Source of the DNA: Lachnospiraceae bacterium
GTDB lineage: Bacteria; Bacillota; Clostridia; Lachnospirales; Lachnospiraceae
Length of the DNA: 64,000 nt
Assembly: GCA_017479935.1 (NCBI GenBank)
Contig: JAFVBO010000118.1
Span: 62,001 to 126,000 of the forward strand
Reading direction: 5' to 3'
This document shows positions 25,238 through 33,780 of this stretch, piece by piece. The first letter of the stretch is position 1; each line of letters opens with the position of its first letter. The translations under genes and the position numbers were made by a program. A model generated the notes under the pieces. It was not told the DNA's origin. It saw nothing but the letters and a program-made list of their open reading frames with translations, and did no database searches.

Positions 25238-26968
25238 ATGCGTGTTTTCTGGAATAGAAAAAAGACGCTGATGTCCGAAAAATACATGTCCATGCTGCTG
25301 GGCGGAACGCTGACCATGATGGTGGTTTCCGCGCTCCTGATGTCCGATTCCGTTATCGCAGGCGCCGTCATCGGCTCCCATGCGGTGGCCGGGATCACGC
25401 TGGTTACACCGCTGTATTCCCTGGCCGCGTTTTTCGGTTCTGTATTTTCCCTTGGCGTTCCGATTGTGTATTCCACGGAGATGGGGAAGTTCAACAAAAA
25501 GGAAGCGGATCACGCCTTTGGCTTCGGGCTTTTGATGGCGCTCGTGGTGGGAGTGGCTTTGTTTGTGCTGGTGAGCCTGTTCGGGGATGCCTATCTTCGC
25601 AGCAGCGGGCCGCTTGCGGCGGTGCTTGAGGAAGCGCGCGGGTATCTTTTCTGGATGCGTTTTACCATTCTTCTTTTGCCTATGCAGATGTTGATTGCCG
25701 CAGCCGTGTACAGCGATGGGGACGAAACGCTGTCGACTGTGGCCAACGGGGTACAGGGCCTGGGAAACATTGTCGCGTCCATTTTGCTCAGCCGCCATAT
25801 GGGCGTGCGGGGCATCGGACTGGCCTCGTTTTTGTTTAACGTGGTCGCGCTGGCGATCCTGCTTCTTCACTTTCTGAAAAAGAGCAATTCCCTCCGGTGG
25901 AATGTATTTTTCTCTGCTGATATGTTGAAGAAAGTGGTGCGATACAGTATCATTGATTCCAGCTCGTATCTGTTTCTGGCGGCTCTGACCGCGGTGTTAA
26001 ACGCGTTTGTGAGTGCCTGTTTCGGCGCGGATTACCTGATTGTGGTCTCCGTCATCGCGCTCTGCCGGGAAATGCAGATGGTGTTCGACGGGATCGGGGA
26101 GGCCATCACGCCGCTCTTAAGCGTCTACCTGGGAGAGGGGAGCCTCTGCGGCATCGCTTCCCTTTACCGTCTGGCGAGAAAAACCGCCATCTTGGAAGGA
26201 CTCCTTGTCACGCTGGCGCTTTTGCTTCTGGCTCCGGTGTTTCCGGGAATTCTGGGAATTGCAGGACCGGAGATGGCAGCCTGCGTAATCGGAGAAATCC
26301 GCCTGGTTGCGCTGGGATCGGTGTTTGTCAGCCTTTTGTACCTTCTGACTTCGTATTATCTGGTGATCGAACGGATTGGCCTCGGGCTGATGGCCAGCGC
26401 ACTCCGAGACGTGGCGCTCGCCGCGCTACTTGCCGTGTCGCTCGGACGGATATGGGGACTGACTGGGATGTTTCTTGGCCTGGCACTAGCCCCGGCGGGG
26501 GCGTTTGTGCTCCTTTGGCTGTATATCACCAGGCGTTACGGGCGGGAAGCCTGGCCGCTATTTCTTCCCACGCTGGGAAGTACGCCGTCGTTTCTGTACG
26601 ATTTATCTACCGAGCCGGAGCAGATCATTGATCTGCAGAAAAAGGTGGAAACGCTGCTGACGGAAAAAGGGTATGCCCATCGGACGATCGGGCGCGTCAA
26701 GCTTTTGATTGAAGAAGTGTATATGCTGATTCGGGAGAAGAACGGAGGTAAGGCCGTCTTAAGCGAGTGCTCCGTGCTTCTTAAAAGAGACGGCATTCAG
26801 ATCATCATCAAGGACGATGGCGTGTTGTTTGACATCTCCGAAGAAGATGTAACGGTCACATCCCTTGTCTCCCTGATGGTTTCCGGCTACATGGAAAAGC
26901 TGGGGCAGAACAAGCGCCATCTGACAACCATCAGCTTTAATCGAAGCTCCTTCCTGATTAAGGCGTAA
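25238..26968 (+). CDS. MATE transporter fused to a HATPase/anti-sigma-kinase-like domain
   Basis: A 576-aa protein. Residues about 1-445 are a MATE-type membrane domain. From about 452 a soluble tail resembles the HATPase_c domain of RsbW/SpoIIAB anti-sigma kinases: a helix with LLIEEVYMLIREKN (490-502) at the N-box position, and KDDGVLFD (525-532) at the G1 position. The usual N-box asparagine is not in its standard place, so catalysis may be altered. Downstream genes encode a SpoIIE phosphatase and a STAS protein, the normal partners of such kinases. The inferred role is a transporter gated by partner switching. The ATG at 25238 follows GGGGGAGG. Confidence 0.8.
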   Translation: MRVFWNRKKTLMSEKYMSMLLGGTLTMMVVSALLMSDSVIAGAVIGSHAVAGITLVTPLYSLAAFFGSVFSLGVPIVYSTEMGKFNKKEADHAFGFGLLMALVVGVALFVLVSLFGDAYLRSSGPLAAVLEEARGYLFWMRFTILLLPMQMLIAAAVYSDGDETLSTVANGVQGLGNIVASILLSRHMGVRGIGLASFLFNVVALAILLLHFLKKSNSLRWNVFFSADMLKKVVRYSIIDSSSYLFLAALTAVLNAFVSACFGADYLIVVSVIALCREMQMVFDGIGEAITPLLSVYLGEGSLCGIASLYRLARKTAILEGLLVTLALLLLAPVFPGILGIAGPEMAACVIGEIRLVALGSVFVSLLYLLTSYYLVIERIGLGLMASALRDVALAALLAVSLGRIWGLTGMFLGLALAPAGAFVLLWLYITRRYGREAWPLFLPTLGSTPSFLYDLSTEPEQIIDLQKKVETLLTEKGYAHRTIGRVKLLIEEVYMLIREKNGGKAVLSECSVLLKRDGIQIIIKDDGVLFDISEEDVTVTSLVSLMVSGYMEKLGQNKRHLTTISFNRSSFLIKA

Positions 26969-27020
26969 GGCCGATCTCATATGGTGTGGCTGAGCCGTAA
27001 GGCCGCAGGGGAGTTTTTAT
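26965..27020 (+). repeat. Second copy of the CATATG/GGCCGTAAGGCCGC-type repeat
   Basis: From the stop codon of the fusion gene, this segment aligns with 12805-12859 over about 55 bp, both containing TCATATG, CCGTAAGGCCGCA and ending GTTTTTAT. It lies between the fusion gene and the phosphatase gene of the same operon. Confidence 0.6.
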
Positions 27021-27087
27021 TAGGAAGACTGCCGCGCGAGAAAGAGAAAAAGCGAATCACGCAAAAAACTGTTAAAAGGAGACCGTT

Positions 27088-28563
27088 ATGTCTTATCTGT
27101 CCACCATCGATAGCCTGTATCGAGTCGTGCTCTTGATGGGGCTCATCCTATCCGCCATTCTACTGTACAACAATCTGGTGCTGTATCGCCGAAAACTGAC
27201 CGATAGCCTTTCGCTGATGCTGCTGTCGGTTACCATCATGTGCCTGTTTGAGATTGTGTGGGAGGTCTGCGACGGGCATCTTGAACTGAGCGTGTTCAGT
27301 TATATCGGAGCTTGCGGGTACGCGATTTCGTTTCTGCTGTTCGGAGCGATGTTCAACTATTTTTTCCTGGAACAGTTTGAAATGAAGCCGCGAAGCCGCT
27401 GGCAGATCAACCTGTTTTACGTGATGCCGATCGCGATGTTTGCCCTGCTTTGCCTCACGACGCCATGGACCAGGCTGCTCTTTTGGGTGGATCAAAATGG
27501 CATTTTACAGGAGATGATTCTATTTTCCACGTTGTTTTACGGGATACTGATGGCATATCTTCTGGGAGCGCTGCTGCCGGCGTTTTACTATGCGTTCATC
27601 GCCCGCCACAAGAATCCGCTTCGGGCGAAGATGGCGGAAAGCATGATTGTTTTCGGGATTATGGGCCCCGCGTTTTTTGTCCTTCAAATGGTAGTCCTGG
27701 GCGATTCCAACAGCGACTATCTGGCGCTTTCGCCCGCCTGCATCCTGGCGCTGGTTTACTTAAGCACCAACGTAAACACCCACCTTTTGATGGATACGCA
27801 GGCTAAAGTGGAGGCCGTAGAGGCGGACCTTCGCATCGCGGCCAGGATCCAGCTGAATGCCTTGCCTTCCCCCGCGCCGGAGTTTGAAGGCCATCCGGAG
27901 ATCCATTTGCGGGCGTCCATGAATACCGCCAGGGAAGTGGGAGGAGATTTCTACGACTACTTCGCGATCGGGGACGATAAACTTTGTTTCGTGATCGCGG
28001 ATGTATCGGGCAAAGGGACACCGGCGGCCCTGTTTATGATGACGGTCAAAACCATGATCAGGGATTACGCGTTAACGAAAGGAAGCACCTCGGAGATCTT
28101 TAACGAGGTCAACCAAAGGCTTTGTGAAAACAACAAGGAAGGAATGTTTGCCACCGCGTGGATCGGCATTCTGGATACCCGCACGAAAATACTGCAGTAC
28201 ACAAACGCGGGGCATAACTATCCACTGATCCTGCGGGACGGGGCTTCTTGTGAGCGGTTAAAGAAAAAGCATGGACTGTTTCTGGGCGGCCTGGATGATA
28301 CGATCTACGGGCAGAGCGAGATGCAACTTGGCAAAGGTGACCGGCTGCTGTTGTATACGGATGGCGTGACAGAGGCGCACAATCCGGAGGGGAAGCTTTA
28401 CGGGCTGGAGCGCCTTGCAGGCGTTCTTGACGAGACGCCTTCTGAAAGTGGGGAGGATGTGCTGGTGCATATTATCAAGGATGTGAGCGCGTTCTCCAAC
28501 GGTTCGCCTCAGTTTGACGATATGACGATGATGCTGCTGACGATGGCCGGGGAGGGCAGATGA
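27088..28563 (+). CDS. 7TM-type membrane SpoIIE-like PP2C phosphatase
   Basis: A 491-aa protein. About seven membrane helices (residues 10-235) are joined by a short coiled coil to a PP2C/SpoIIE domain (about 245-490). Metal and active-site motifs are GGDFYDY, DVSGKGTPAALF, AGHNYP, YTDGVTEAH and FDDMTMM. It should dephosphorylate a STAS-domain partner, most plausibly the protein encoded 107 bp downstream. The membrane part resembles 7TM receptor-type sensor regions; its ligand is unknown. The ATG at 27088 follows AAAAGGAG. Confidence 0.9.
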   Translation: MSYLSTIDSLYRVVLLMGLILSAILLYNNLVLYRRKLTDSLSLMLLSVTIMCLFEIVWEVCDGHLELSVFSYIGACGYAISFLLFGAMFNYFFLEQFEMKPRSRWQINLFYVMPIAMFALLCLTTPWTRLLFWVDQNGILQEMILFSTLFYGILMAYLLGALLPAFYYAFIARHKNPLRAKMAESMIVFGIMGPAFFVLQMVVLGDSNSDYLALSPACILALVYLSTNVNTHLLMDTQAKVEAVEADLRIAARIQLNALPSPAPEFEGHPEIHLRASMNTAREVGGDFYDYFAIGDDKLCFVIADVSGKGTPAALFMMTVKTMIRDYALTKGSTSEIFNEVNQRLCENNKEGMFATAWIGILDTRTKILQYTNAGHNYPLILRDGASCERLKKKHGLFLGGLDDTIYGQSEMQLGKGDRLLLYTDGVTEAHNPEGKLYGLERLAGVLDETPSESGEDVLVHIIKDVSAFSNGSPQFDDMTMMLLTMAGEGR

Positions 28564-28630
28564 GGCTGTGCGCGGTTATTGCGATGACGGAATAATCAGG
28601 GCAGATGAGAATGTGCGCGCAGTTTTGCGA
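28553..28630 (+). repeat. Tandem duplication across the phosphatase stop codon
   Basis: Imperfect copies at 28553-28584 and 28598-28630 both start AGGGCAGATGAG and contain TGTGCGCG and TTGCGA. The first includes the TGA stop of the phosphatase gene. Confidence 0.7.
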
Positions 28631-28670
28631 GAAGCAGGGGAACTCAAGATGATAGGAGAATATTGGTAAA

Positions 28671-28970
28671 ATGAAACTGGATTACAGGAAAGAGGGAACG
28701 GAATTGACCGTTCTTCTGAATGGGGAACTGAATACGCTGACGGCTCCGGAGCTATCGGCGCTTTTGGAGACGCAGCTGCCGGGGATAATGTCTCTGATAC
28801 TGGACTTCACGGACTGTGATTTTGTATCTTCGGCGGGAATTCGCGTGCTTCTTGGCACGTTTAAAGAACTGAAGGGCAGAAAGGGACATATGTGCCTTCA
28901 GAATGTCGGGGAAGTTTTTATGGATGTCCTGGAAAACACAGGGCTTGACGCGGTGTTTGATCTGAAATAG
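28671..28970 (+). CDS. STAS domain anti-sigma factor antagonist
   Basis: A 99-aa single STAS domain protein of the SpoIIAA/RsbV type. The phosphorylation site lies in DFVSSAGIRVLLG, with Ser54 (or Ser53) the likely target. In known systems a HATPase kinase phosphorylates this serine and a SpoIIE phosphatase removes it. Both types of protein are encoded immediately upstream (25238 and 27088), so all three probably form one circuit. The ATG at 28671 follows AGGAG. Confidence 0.9.
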   Translation: MKLDYRKEGTELTVLLNGELNTLTAPELSALLETQLPGIMSLILDFTDCDFVSSAGIRVLLGTFKELKGRKGHMCLQNVGEVFMDVLENTGLDAVFDLK

Positions 28971-29015
28971 TGTGGCGGTGAGGCAGCAGCTTGTGTGGAA
29001 TAATGGAGAAGAAAA

Positions 29016-31430
29016 ATGGAAAGAACAGAAGATATTCTTGTGCTGGCAGATGGAAGCACTGTCATAATGCAGAGCGCGGTACGGGATACGACCAATGGTA
29101 TCGTTTTCTTTTTTCGGGATTCGGCCAGCGGTGCCTCGCATTTGGATGACGATCAGATGGCGGTGATCCTTGGCGCGCATGACATCGCTCTCGTTACACT
29201 GGACATCGGAAAGGATGAGACATGGGATGGGACGCATTGCCGGGAAGCGCTTACCCTTGTAAAAAATCATTTTGCAAAGTACGATCCCTGGTTTGCCTTT
29301 ATGGCGGAGGGAAGAGCCTGCGGTCCGCTGTATGAGTGCCTGCAGCAGAGCGAGGCATACGAACTGGCCTACTTGTTCGTGAACCCGTGGATTGAAATAC
29401 GACTTCCCGAGTCCTTTCCAACAAAAAAGGTTCGGTTATACTCCCAAGCATCCGGGATGGGGTGGGAGTTTGACGCACCGGTATGGATCAGGGGTTTTGC
29501 GGAGAAGGATCGGATCGGTTCTATGATCCAGAATGTTAAGGAGAAGGATCAGGCATTTTCAGTGGCCCAGGATTTGGAAGAAACCCATCGTGAAAATTCT
29601 GTGGCTCAGGATTTGGAAGAACCACATTTTGATAATTCTGTGGTCCACGAGGCAACTACGTTTATCCTGCGATGTTTCTGGCACACCAGAGAAAGAGCCT
29701 GGGAGTGCTTCTCTTCGATCCTGCAAGAGGAAGATTTTCTGGAAGCATCGCCTGTTCTTCAGACAAGGGACCTGGTGGAACGGCTGCTGAATGGGAATGT
29801 GGAAGCAGCCATTTGGTTGCAAGAAAATTGGGAGTATCTGTTCACGAAAGAAGAAACGGAATGGATCAGCCCGGAAAAGTGGATGGAAGAGGAGGAAGCC
29901 CGCTACCTTCTTCTGGATTTGAAGGAAACAATCAGGAAAGGTTGGCGACAGAACTGGCCGGAGCGCTTTTTCTTTGAGGCGGTCGCCGCGGATAAAGGGC
30001 ATCCGATGGCTCGCCGCAAACTGATGTGCCATCTGCTCGATGATCTGACGGAGGAGGAACGGGAAGCAGTTTTGACGATCCTTCCGTTTGAGGCAAAGGA
30101 AAAGCACAGCTATGCCTGCGTCTTTCTTGGACTTTTGGCGGAGAGCGGGCAGTACCCGTATGAGAAACCGGAACCTGAGACGGCGCTCGTGTATTATCGG
30201 GAAGCGGCGGCCCTGTGTGATCCCGAAGGAAATTACCGGGCCGGCAGGTTGATGGAATATCACTTTCACAACCAGGAGGAGGCCTTTCAGTTGTATCGCA
30301 AAGCGTCGGAAACCGGTTATCCCCCATCCGTAGCCAAGAGGGCACATGAGCTTTCGCTTTATCCGGATCGAGCGGACTATTCGGATGAAAAGCTGGATCT
30401 GTATGAGGTGCTGGCAGAAAAAGAGGATTTATACCTGGCGTGGATGCGCCTGGCAAGGGGCAGGGAAGAAAAGAAAGACTGGGAAGGCGCCGCATCCGCG
30501 TATGCCGGGGCGCTGGCAAGTGCCTGGGATGATGAACGGATAGAGGAAAGCTGGAGTTATCCGATCGGAAACGACCGGGAAGGCGTATTTTTGCTCGATG
30601 AGCAATGGGAAGTGCCGGATATAACATTTCTTCAGATCCACCTGGGGAAAATTCTTTACGAATACCCGAAGCTCGAGGATGACACCAGTGCTGCCGAGTA
30701 TTTTCAGATGGCGGCGGAAGAGGCGCTTCACGAGACGCTGGAGGAACGGGAGGAGATCGAGGCGTGCAGGCGGACGATCGAAAAAAACGACTATAAGGAT
30801 CCGAATGTCGGCGAGGCCTTGTACTTTCTTGGCGAGTGCAAAACAGAGGGGAAAGGGTGCGAACAGAACCCGGCAGCCGGGATGGCCTGCTATTTCCTGG
30901 CGGAGCAGCTTGGCTTTGAAAAGGCAGGAGAGAAAACGGCTTTCTGGAAAGAGGCAAAGCGCTTCCTGGAAGAGTCGCAGGGACGGGAAGCAGACGAGGA
31001 GATGCGCCGGAAAGAGGCGGTTTATCAGCTTCAGATGCTGACGAAGATGGGGCTCGATGACGAAGCGGTAGAAAAATTCGCGCTGGGCGGATCCGTCTGT
31101 TTTGCGTATGAGGATGACTACGGGGTTTCGCTGCCGGATCCGGAAGATGAAAGAACCCGCGTGATCCTGGACGAGATCCGCGTGATGGAGCATGTGCATG
31201 ACGCGACGGCCTATCTGGTTCAGGTGACCTGGGACTTTGGGGTTACGCACGTCAGCGTGTTCTTTGTCGCTGCCGAGACAGATGAATGGGAGTTTTACCG
31301 CGAACAGCTTTTACATGGGGAACCCTATGTATACGCATTTGATCTGCGCTACGACAGCGATGAGTATTGTGCGGATATCGGTCCCATTGGCATTCATTTT
31401 GAGAATGGCAGGATGGAACGGGTGTGGTAA
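29016..31430 (+). CDS. Large Sel1/TPR-like repeat protein, function unknown
   Basis: An 804-aa soluble acidic protein. The N-terminal 180 residues show no known domain. A duplicated 14-residue motif (SVAQDLEE twice) follows at about 187-216. Helical Sel1/TPR-like repeats cover about 330-680 (for example ETALVYYREAAALCDPEGNYRAGRL-like units). The C-terminal 110 residues look beta-rich (DATAYLVQVTWDFGVTHVSVFF) and may be a separate domain. It starts 45 bp after the STAS gene, on the same strand, so it may be part of that operon. No catalytic motif was seen. Confidence 0.65.
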   Translation: MERTEDILVLADGSTVIMQSAVRDTTNGIVFFFRDSASGASHLDDDQMAVILGAHDIALVTLDIGKDETWDGTHCREALTLVKNHFAKYDPWFAFMAEGRACGPLYECLQQSEAYELAYLFVNPWIEIRLPESFPTKKVRLYSQASGMGWEFDAPVWIRGFAEKDRIGSMIQNVKEKDQAFSVAQDLEETHRENSVAQDLEEPHFDNSVVHEATTFILRCFWHTRERAWECFSSILQEEDFLEASPVLQTRDLVERLLNGNVEAAIWLQENWEYLFTKEETEWISPEKWMEEEEARYLLLDLKETIRKGWRQNWPERFFFEAVAADKGHPMARRKLMCHLLDDLTEEEREAVLTILPFEAKEKHSYACVFLGLLAESGQYPYEKPEPETALVYYREAAALCDPEGNYRAGRLMEYHFHNQEEAFQLYRKASETGYPPSVAKRAHELSLYPDRADYSDEKLDLYEVLAEKEDLYLAWMRLARGREEKKDWEGAASAYAGALASAWDDERIEESWSYPIGNDREGVFLLDEQWEVPDITFLQIHLGKILYEYPKLEDDTSAAEYFQMAAEEALHETLEEREEIEACRRTIEKNDYKDPNVGEALYFLGECKTEGKGCEQNPAAGMACYFLAEQLGFEKAGEKTAFWKEAKRFLEESQGREADEEMRRKEAVYQLQMLTKMGLDDEAVEKFALGGSVCFAYEDDYGVSLPDPEDERTRVILDEIRVMEHVHDATAYLVQVTWDFGVTHVSVFFVAAETDEWEFYREQLLHGEPYVYAFDLRYDSDEYCADIGPIGIHFENGRMERVW

Positions 31431-31525
31431 AAAGAAAGCATGACAGGTACCCGGGCACTTCCTGGGAGATCATGCTTGCGTGATCATGGTAGGAAAGAGT
31501 GTAACAGCAAGGGAGGAAGAAAACA

Positions 31526-32287
31526 ATGACAGAATTGGAAGCAATGGAAGCACGACATTCCGTGAGAAACTATCTGGACAAGGAAATTGAGCCGGAAAAG
31601 GCGGAAAAGATCACGAAACTGATCGAAGCGTGCAACAAAGAAGGAAACCTGCACCTGCAGTTTCTGCCCGATGCAGGCAAGACCTTCAGTAGATTTTTAA
31701 ACAAGATGATGGGGCTTGGGAGCGCGAAAAGTGTGATCGCCTGCGTCGGCCCGGATGATGAGACGCTGGAAGAACGGGTCGGCTACTATGGGGAGAAGGT
31801 GGTGCTCTTTGCGCAGACGCTGGGGTTAAACACCTGCTGGGCCGGAACGTTCAGTGAAAAAGGCGTCCCTGCAAAGGTGCGTCCGGGTGAACGGCTGGTG
31901 ATCGTCATCGCCATCGGTTACGGGGTTAATCAGGGCGTGAAGCGTCGCACGAAAACCTATGAAGACGTTGTGGATACGCCGGAGGGAAAGCCGGAGTGGT
32001 TTAAGAAGGGCGTGGAGCTGGCGCTCCTGGCTCCTACCGCCATCAACCAGCAGAAGTTCCGCTTCCGCTTACAGGAAGATGGCAGCGTGGCGATGGAGGA
32101 TCTGGGAGGCCCGTTCTCGAAGGTCGACCAGGGGATTGTGCGGTATCATTTCGATGTGGGAGTGACACCCAGCGATGCGAGCGCGAAGCGCGAAGAGGAG
32201 CTGTTGGTGTCACCCCCGCTACAGGAGTCCGCGATTGGCGAGCGCGAAGCGCGAAGACAGAGCGGAAACGACGATCGCGGGGAGTGA
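31526..32287 (+). CDS. Nitroreductase family protein with repeat-derived C-terminus
   Basis: A 253-aa FMN-dependent nitroreductase-like protein: RHSVRNYLDKEI at the N-terminus, GLNTCWAGTF and LVIVIAIGYG in the core, LALLAPTAINQQKFRF near the second FMN site. Such enzymes reduce nitro compounds, quinones or flavins with NAD(P)H. From residue 229 the sequence and stop codon are supplied by a 79-bp mini-repeat inserted at 32210. The natural protein probably ended near residue 213-230, so activity may be kept. The start ATG at 31526 follows GGGAGGAAG. Confidence 0.8.
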   Translation: MTELEAMEARHSVRNYLDKEIEPEKAEKITKLIEACNKEGNLHLQFLPDAGKTFSRFLNKMMGLGSAKSVIACVGPDDETLEERVGYYGEKVVLFAQTLGLNTCWAGTFSEKGVPAKVRPGERLVIVIAIGYGVNQGVKRRTKTYEDVVDTPEGKPEWFKKGVELALLAPTAINQQKFRFRLQEDGSVAMEDLGGPFSKVDQGIVRYHFDVGVTPSDASAKREEELLVSPPLQESAIGEREARRQSGNDDRGE

Positions 32288-32409
32288 TCGAAGGAGTACA
32301 AAGTAGTAGGCGAACGACGATCGGGTAACATCACCCCCGCTACAGGAATCCGCGATTGGTGAGCGCGAAGCGCGAAGACAGAGCGGAACCGACGATCGCG
32401 GGGAGTGAT
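32210..32409. mobile_element. Pair of 79-bp mini-elements with terminal inverted repeats
   Basis: Two copies, 32210-32288 and 32331-32409, differ at three positions. Each begins TCACCCCCGC and ends GCGGGGAGTGA, an imperfect terminal inverted repeat of about 11 bp, and carries an internal GAGCGCGAAGCGCGAA palindrome. A fragment of the internal part also occurs at 32178-32196. Size and structure fit a REP- or MITE-like element that inserted into the nitroreductase 3' end and then duplicated. Confidence 0.75.
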
Positions 32410-32513
32410 ATATCGAATGAAACCGAAATGTATCGGCAATGTAGACAAAATGGAAATATGAAATATGCACAAAAATGACACTTCTGAATTGTGCGATATG
32501 TATAGGTTGGCTC

Positions 32514-32542
32514 TTGCTTTTCCTTCCTCATCGCGATATACT
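32514..32542 (+). promoter_or_regulatory. Sigma-A promoter for the 40-aa gene
   Basis: TTGCTT (32514-32519) and TATACT (32537-32542) with a 17-bp spacer, 31 bp before the ATG at 32574. Confidence 0.7.
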
Positions 32543-32573
32543 ACGCTTGCATCGTGAAGAAAGGAAGTGAAGT

Positions 32574-32696
32574 ATGATGCTTAAAATGTTACAGAAACTC
32601 TTTGGTTTAAAGGAAGAAAACGAGTACCGTTTCCCGAATCTGCTTGAGGATAAGGATTTCGTAGAGTATTACTGGACGCTGCCGATCATGGCATAA
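32574..32696 (+). CDS. Small protein, 40 aa
   Basis: ATG ATG at 32574/32577 opens a 40-aa frame with an amphipathic N-terminus (MMLKMLQKLFGLKEE) and an aromatic, acidic C-terminal half (EYYWTLPIMA). A purine-rich AAAGGAAGTGA precedes the start. A well-placed promoter lies upstream and an intrinsic terminator downstream at 32776-32830, so this is likely a real monocistronic gene. Function unknown; a membrane-associating or regulatory peptide is possible. Confidence 0.6.
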   Translation: MMLKMLQKLFGLKEENEYRFPNLLEDKDFVEYYWTLPIMA

Positions 32697-32775
32697 TTTA
32701 CAAAACCGTCCCCAAATCAAGGAAGATGTAAGGGTGCAGCACCTGAAGCATCCGTAAGAAAAAATTGAAATGCTA

Positions 32776-32830
32776 CGGGGTGATGAACCTGCCAGGAAAA
32801 GGTGGGGGCATCACTCCGTTTATGTTTTTT
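32776..32830 (+). terminator. Intrinsic terminator after the 40-aa gene
   Basis: CGGGGTGATG (32776-32785) pairs with CATCACTCCG (32809-32818); an inner ACCT/AGGT pair extends it; TTTATGTTTTTT follows. Confidence 0.7.
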
Positions 32831-32835
32831 CTATT

Positions 32836-32920
32836 GCCAGGACGACCAGAGTGTGGTACAGTAAAAGTCCTTGGCAGGGGCAAGGCGGCGGGATTTTCCT
32901 TTCGGGGAATGTTCCGCCGT
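32836..32920 (+). other. Two consecutive hairpins before the PHP gene
   Basis: GCCAGGAC (32836-32843) pairs with GTCCTTGGC (32867-32875), and GGCGGCGGGATTTTCC (32884-32899) pairs imperfectly with GGGGAATGTTCCGCC (about 32904-32918). Possibly a structured leader of the gene at 33028. No riboswitch class was recognised. Confidence 0.35.
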
Positions 32921-33027
32921 CTTCATCTTATAAAAATGTGTGCGTCGGCCATGAAATAACCGGAACGTTACTTTTTTTTCAATTGCACACGTCACAAACC
33001 TTCAACAAAGGGAAAGGAGAACCAACC

Positions 33028-33774
33028 ATGCGTATCGGTATCAGAGAAAACGGCCTGTTTCATGTACACACCTATCGTTGCGGTCACGCGCAGGATGTCC
33101 CCGATGAAGCCTATGTCCGCCAGGCCATCGCCATGGAGGCACCTGAAATCTGGTTCTCGGATCATGCGCCTTTCCCGGAAGATCCCTTCCTGCAAAGAAT
33201 GAAGTACGCCGAACTGGACGAATATCTGACAACATTACAGGAACTGAAGGCCAAATACAGAAGGCAGATCGATGTTCACATTGGTCTGGAGATCGAATAC
33301 TTCCCAACTTATGACGCACAAGGATATTACCAGGAACTAAAGAAGAACCCGGCAATTGAATTTTTGCTCCTGGGACAGCACATGGCACAGGATCCTGCCC
33401 GTCCGGGCGAATACTCCTTTTCCTGGCCAGAAGAACAACTCGATCTTCAGGAATTCCGGGCTTTGGGAGAAGCCATCTGTCAGGGCATAGAGAGCGGACA
33501 TTTCGCGGCGGTGGCGCACCCGGACCGGATTTTCCGCAGACAAAAGGAATGGACGCCGGACATGGCAGCCATGAGCGAAAAAATTCTTCGGGCAGCAGAG
33601 CGGGCAGGCCTGCCAATCGAAATCAACATCAGCTCCTATCTGAGCGGGAAACTGTTCCGCCCGGAATTTTGGAAGCTGGCCGGGGACAGGTGTCCAATCC
33701 TCTATGGCTTGGACGCGCATTCCCTCCTGGAACTGGAAGAACACGACCGGGTAAGGAGGCAGCTAATTCTCTAA
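33028..33774 (+). CDS. PHP domain phosphoesterase (histidinol-phosphatase-like)
   Basis: A 248-aa metal-dependent PHP family protein. Ligands are visible as His12 and His14 (FHVHTYRCGH), His46 in SDHAPF, Glu in GLEIEYFP, His in GQHM, and the C-terminal AHPDR and DAHS motifs. The set matches HisJ-type histidinol phosphatases and related phosphoesterases; no other histidine genes are nearby, so the substrate is open. The ATG at 33028 follows GGAAAGGAGA; the open frame upstream to 32770 is not coding. Only 6 bp separate its stop from that of the convergent DUF3990 gene. Confidence 0.85.
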   Translation: MRIGIRENGLFHVHTYRCGHAQDVPDEAYVRQAIAMEAPEIWFSDHAPFPEDPFLQRMKYAELDEYLTTLQELKAKYRRQIDVHIGLEIEYFPTYDAQGYYQELKKNPAIEFLLLGQHMAQDPARPGEYSFSWPEEQLDLQEFRALGEAICQGIESGHFAAVAHPDRIFRRQKEWTPDMAAMSEKILRAAERAGLPIEINISSYLSGKLFRPEFWKLAGDRCPILYGLDAHSLLELEEHDRVRRQLIL

Positions 33775-33780
33775 TTGCCA

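Noticed and set aside
29932-30957. 341-aa minus-strand open frame
   Set aside because: It is antisense to the Sel1-like gene at 29016, Pro/Arg/Ser-rich, without a ribosome binding site or domain.
32776-32920. Riboswitch or SRP-type RNA before the PHP gene
   Set aside because: The first hairpin is a plain terminator; the next two stems do not match the motifs of riboswitch or SRP classes I could recall.
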